A stretch of 64,000 nucleotides of DNA from Corynebacterium meitnerae (GTDB lineage Bacteria; Actinomycetota; Actinomycetes; Mycobacteriales; Mycobacteriaceae), in the NCBI RefSeq assembly GCF_027570075.1, contig NZ_JAKMUS010000009.1:31411-95410 (forward strand), read 5' to 3'. The translations under genes were made by a program, and so were the position numbers. Shown piece after piece: positions 61,896-64,000 of this stretch. How positions within the stretch are numbered: position 1 is the first letter of the stretch; each line of letters opens with the position of its first letter. The notes under the pieces are model-generated. The model searched no databases, was not told the DNA's origin, and saw only the letters and a program-made list of their open reading frames with translations.

Positions 61896-63899
61896 ATGAA
61901 TATTGATGAATCCGCCGCTGAAGACCAGCAGGCGATGCCCCCGGTAGAAGCCGGGGAAGAGATGGGGGCCGGCACTGAGGCCGGCGCGAACGAAGAAACT
62001 GACAACAACGAAAACAACGAGAATGTTGCGGACGGGGAGACGCAGACAAGCGGCTTTGACGGCCTTGATCTCCCGGGCGATGTCATTGATGCGGTGAAGA
62101 AGGTCGGCTTTGAAACGCCGTCGCAGATTCAGACGCAGACGATTCCGCTGCTGATGGAAGGCCGCGATGTGGTCGGCCTTGCGCAGACGGGTACGGGTAA
62201 GACGGCGGCGTTTGCGTTGCCGATTCTGGCGCGCATCGATAAGAAGGCCCGCCACCCGCAGGCCCTCGTGCTTGCGCCGACGCGTGAGCTGGCGCTGCAG
62301 GTGTCTGATTCCTTCCAGTCTTTCGCTGACCACCTGGGCGGCATTTCGGTGCTGCCGATCTACGGTGGCCAGGCATACGGCATTCAGCTGTCCGGTCTGC
62401 GTCGTGGTGCGCAGATCATCGTCGGTACGCCTGGCCGTGTGATCGACCACCTGGAGAAGGGCTCGCTGGACATCTCTGACCTGCGCTTCCTCGTGCTCGA
62501 CGAGGCAGATGAGATGCTCAACATGGGCTTCCAGGAAGACGTGGAGCGCATTCTTGAGGACACGCCGGATGAGAAGCAGGTGGCGCTGTTCTCCGCGACG
62601 ATGCCGAATGGCATCCGCCGCCTGTCCAAGCAGTACCTCGACGATCCTGCTGAGGTCACCGTCAAGGCCAAGACGCGCACCAACACCAACATCACGCAGC
62701 GCTACCTGTTCACCGCGCACCGCAACAAGCTCGACGCCATCACCCGCATCCTTGAGGTGACAGAGTTCGAGGCCATGATCGTGTTCGTGCGCACCAAGCA
62801 CGAAACCGAAGAGCTCGCCGAGAAGCTGCGCGCACGCGGATTCTCCGCAGCAGCCATCAACGGTGACATCGCACAGCAGCAGCGTGAGCGCACCGTCGAT
62901 CAGCTTCGCGACGGCCGCCTGGACATCCTCGTCGCCACCGACGTTGCCGCGCGCGGCCTGGATGTTGAGCGCATCTCCCACGTGCTCAACTACGACATCC
63001 CGAATGACACCGAAAGCTACGTCCACCGCATCGGCCGCACTGGCCGTGCCGGCCGTACCGGTGAGGCGATCTTGTTTGTCACCCCGCGTGAGCGCCGCAT
63101 GCTGCGCTCCATCGAGAAGGTGACCGGTGCCAAGATCGAGGAGATGGAGCTGCCGACCGTTGATGAGGTCAACGACTCGCGCAAGGCCAAGTTCGCTGAC
63201 TCCATCACCGAGTCCCTGGAAGATTCCCAGCTGGATCTCTTCCGCGCTCTCGTGCGCAGCTACTCCACGGAGCATGACGTGCCCATGGAAGACATCGCTG
63301 CCGCACTGGCCGCGCAGACCTCTGGCGATGAGTTCCTGATGAAGGAGCCGCCAAAGGACAAGCGCGACCGCCGTGACCGCGAGCGCTGGGACCGCGATGA
63401 CCGCCGTGACCGCGAACGTGGTGGCCGGTTTGATCGTGGTGGCCGTGACCGTGGTGAGCGCGGTGGCCGTGGTGGTCGTGGGCGCTTCCACAACGACGAC
63501 GTCAACTTTGACACCTACCGCCTGGACGTGGGCAAGCGCCAGAACGTGCGCCCGGGTGCCATCGTTGGTGCCCTGGCCAACGAAGGTGGCCTGACCAACC
63601 GTGACTTCGGCCGCATCACCATTGGCGGTGACTTCACCCTCGTCGAGCTGCCCAAGGACATGGACCGTAAAGTCCTCGACCGCCTGAAGGGCACCCGCAT
63701 CTCCGGCCAGCTGATCAACATTCAGCCGGATACCGGTGGGCCGTCCCGTGACCGTGATCGCGGTGGTCGCGGCGGACGCGGTGGCTACCGCGGTGGCCGC
63801 GGTGGGTACCGCGATGATCGTGGTGGTCGTGGCGATCGTGATCGGGGCCGTGGTGGATACCGGGGCAAGGGCCGCGGGAACCGCGACTGGCGCGACTAA
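61896..63899 (+). CDS. deaD: DEAD-box ATP-dependent RNA helicase (DeaD/CsdA type)
   Basis: 667 residues. Acidic N-terminus, Q motif (FETPSQIQTQTIP), Walker A AQTGTGKTAA (about 94-103), VLDEADEML (about 200), SAT (about 231), HRIGRTGRAG (about 377), a DbpA-type RNA-binding domain (about 520-600) and an Arg/Gly-rich tail (RGGRGGYRGGRGG). It unwinds structured RNA, likely in ribosome assembly and cold response. ATG 61896 has TACTGT 9 nt upstream; TTG 61893 (6 nt) is possible. Confidence 0.95.
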   Translation: MNIDESAAEDQQAMPPVEAGEEMGAGTEAGANEETDNNENNENVADGETQTSGFDGLDLPGDVIDAVKKVGFETPSQIQTQTIPLLMEGRDVVGLAQTGTGKTAAFALPILARIDKKARHPQALVLAPTRELALQVSDSFQSFADHLGGISVLPIYGGQAYGIQLSGLRRGAQIIVGTPGRVIDHLEKGSLDISDLRFLVLDEADEMLNMGFQEDVERILEDTPDEKQVALFSATMPNGIRRLSKQYLDDPAEVTVKAKTRTNTNITQRYLFTAHRNKLDAITRILEVTEFEAMIVFVRTKHETEELAEKLRARGFSAAAINGDIAQQQRERTVDQLRDGRLDILVATDVAARGLDVERISHVLNYDIPNDTESYVHRIGRTGRAGRTGEAILFVTPRERRMLRSIEKVTGAKIEEMELPTVDEVNDSRKAKFADSITESLEDSQLDLFRALVRSYSTEHDVPMEDIAAALAAQTSGDEFLMKEPPKDKRDRRDRERWDRDDRRDRERGGRFDRGGRDRGERGGRGGRGRFHNDDVNFDTYRLDVGKRQNVRPGAIVGALANEGGLTNRDFGRITIGGDFTLVELPKDMDRKVLDRLKGTRISGQLINIQPDTGGPSRDRDRGGRGGRGGYRGGRGGYRDDRGGRGDRDRGRGGYRGKGRGNRDWRD

Positions 63900-63934
63900 C
63901 GTCTTTAGGTTGCTGCCTTCGCGGTAGTGGCTGG

Positions 63935-63979
63935 GAGCGCCAGCGGAATCTTGTTGTTGATTCTGCTGGCGCTCTTTTT
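63935..63979 (+). terminator. Intrinsic terminator after the helicase gene
   Basis: GAGCGCCAGCGGAATC (63935-63950) pairs with GATTCTGCTGGCGCTC (63959-63974, one G-T pair), followed by TTTTT. Confidence 0.92.
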
Positions 63980-64000
63980 CATGTACTGGTTCGCAGGTAG

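Noticed and set aside
63400..63895. Tandem DNA repeats at the helicase 3' end
   Set aside because: They are codons for the RGG/RDR-rich RNA-binding tail, typical of this helicase family.

Overview
The window is a GC-rich actinobacterial chromosome segment that I assign to the genus Corynebacterium. The main reason is gene order. It runs typA-lpqW-mshB-ferredoxin-dapC, dapD, dapE-LOG-folP2-gpgS-DUF3117, glgA/glgC, sigE-anti-sigma-tatB, mrp, then a fused E1/E2 2-oxoglutarate dehydrogenase. From memory this matches C. glutamicum (dapC to odhA) and M. tuberculosis Rv1165-Rv1248c. Most genes are intact housekeeping genes, closely packed in operons with 1-4 bp stop/start overlaps. I see no rRNA, tRNA, CRISPR array or complete IS element.

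Layout. 1-2205: a RelBE-type toxin-antitoxin pair (toxin cut by the window edge), a frameshifted FUSC transporter and a DUF1707 membrane protein. 2206-8753: YoaK-like membrane protein, lipoprotein, YhgE/Pip protein, and an SDR / spermidine-synthase-like / hemolysin III operon. 8850-13034: an ABC transporter of the TrpXYZ type and a DHA2 MFS exporter. 13151-19540: surface 5'-nucleotidase, cupin, DUF4298, DUF4185 and two conserved hypotheticals. 19580-27420: DUF402, DUF808 and the typA-lpqW-mshB-orf-fdx-dapC operon (translation factor, lipoglycan regulation, mycothiol, ferredoxin, lysine/DAP). 27557-34000: GtrA, a DUF222-HNH protein, then dapD - two APC permeases - dapD2. 34001-38799: a seven-gene operon from dapE through folP2 and gpgS to an RlmA-like methyltransferase. 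38821-42758: a GH32-like protein, glgA and the divergent glgC. 42762-47705: O-methyltransferase, sigE, anti-sigma factor, tatB, mrp, YflT-like protein, lipoprotein and SdpI. 48003-58902: kgd/odhA, EcsC-like protein, carboxylesterase, an acidic hypothetical, MFS transporter and nucleoside hydrolase. 58906-60923: an AT-richer NaeI-type restriction-modification pair, beside a Nudix gene reduced to 41 codons. 61273-63899: a lipoprotein and a DEAD-box RNA helicase.

Two genome-scale signals stand out. First, the non-palindromic 11-mer GCTTATCGACG occurs exactly 15 times in 64 kb, where about 0.03 would be expected by chance. All copies lie inside genes, on both strands, in four of the five stop-free reading frames, and none lies in the restriction-modification insert. 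This looks like a dispersed uptake-, recombination- or chromosome-organisation sequence that I do not recognise. Second, at least 17 genes have a TAnnnT -10 hexamer ending 6-8 nt (usually exactly 7) before their start codon, with no Shine-Dalgarno sequence. This indicates widespread leaderless transcription, and it fixes several start codons (dapE, dapD2, glgC, glgA, the O-methyltransferase, the DUF222-HNH gene). It includes back-to-back leaderless promoters packed into the 27 bp between dapD2 and dapE.
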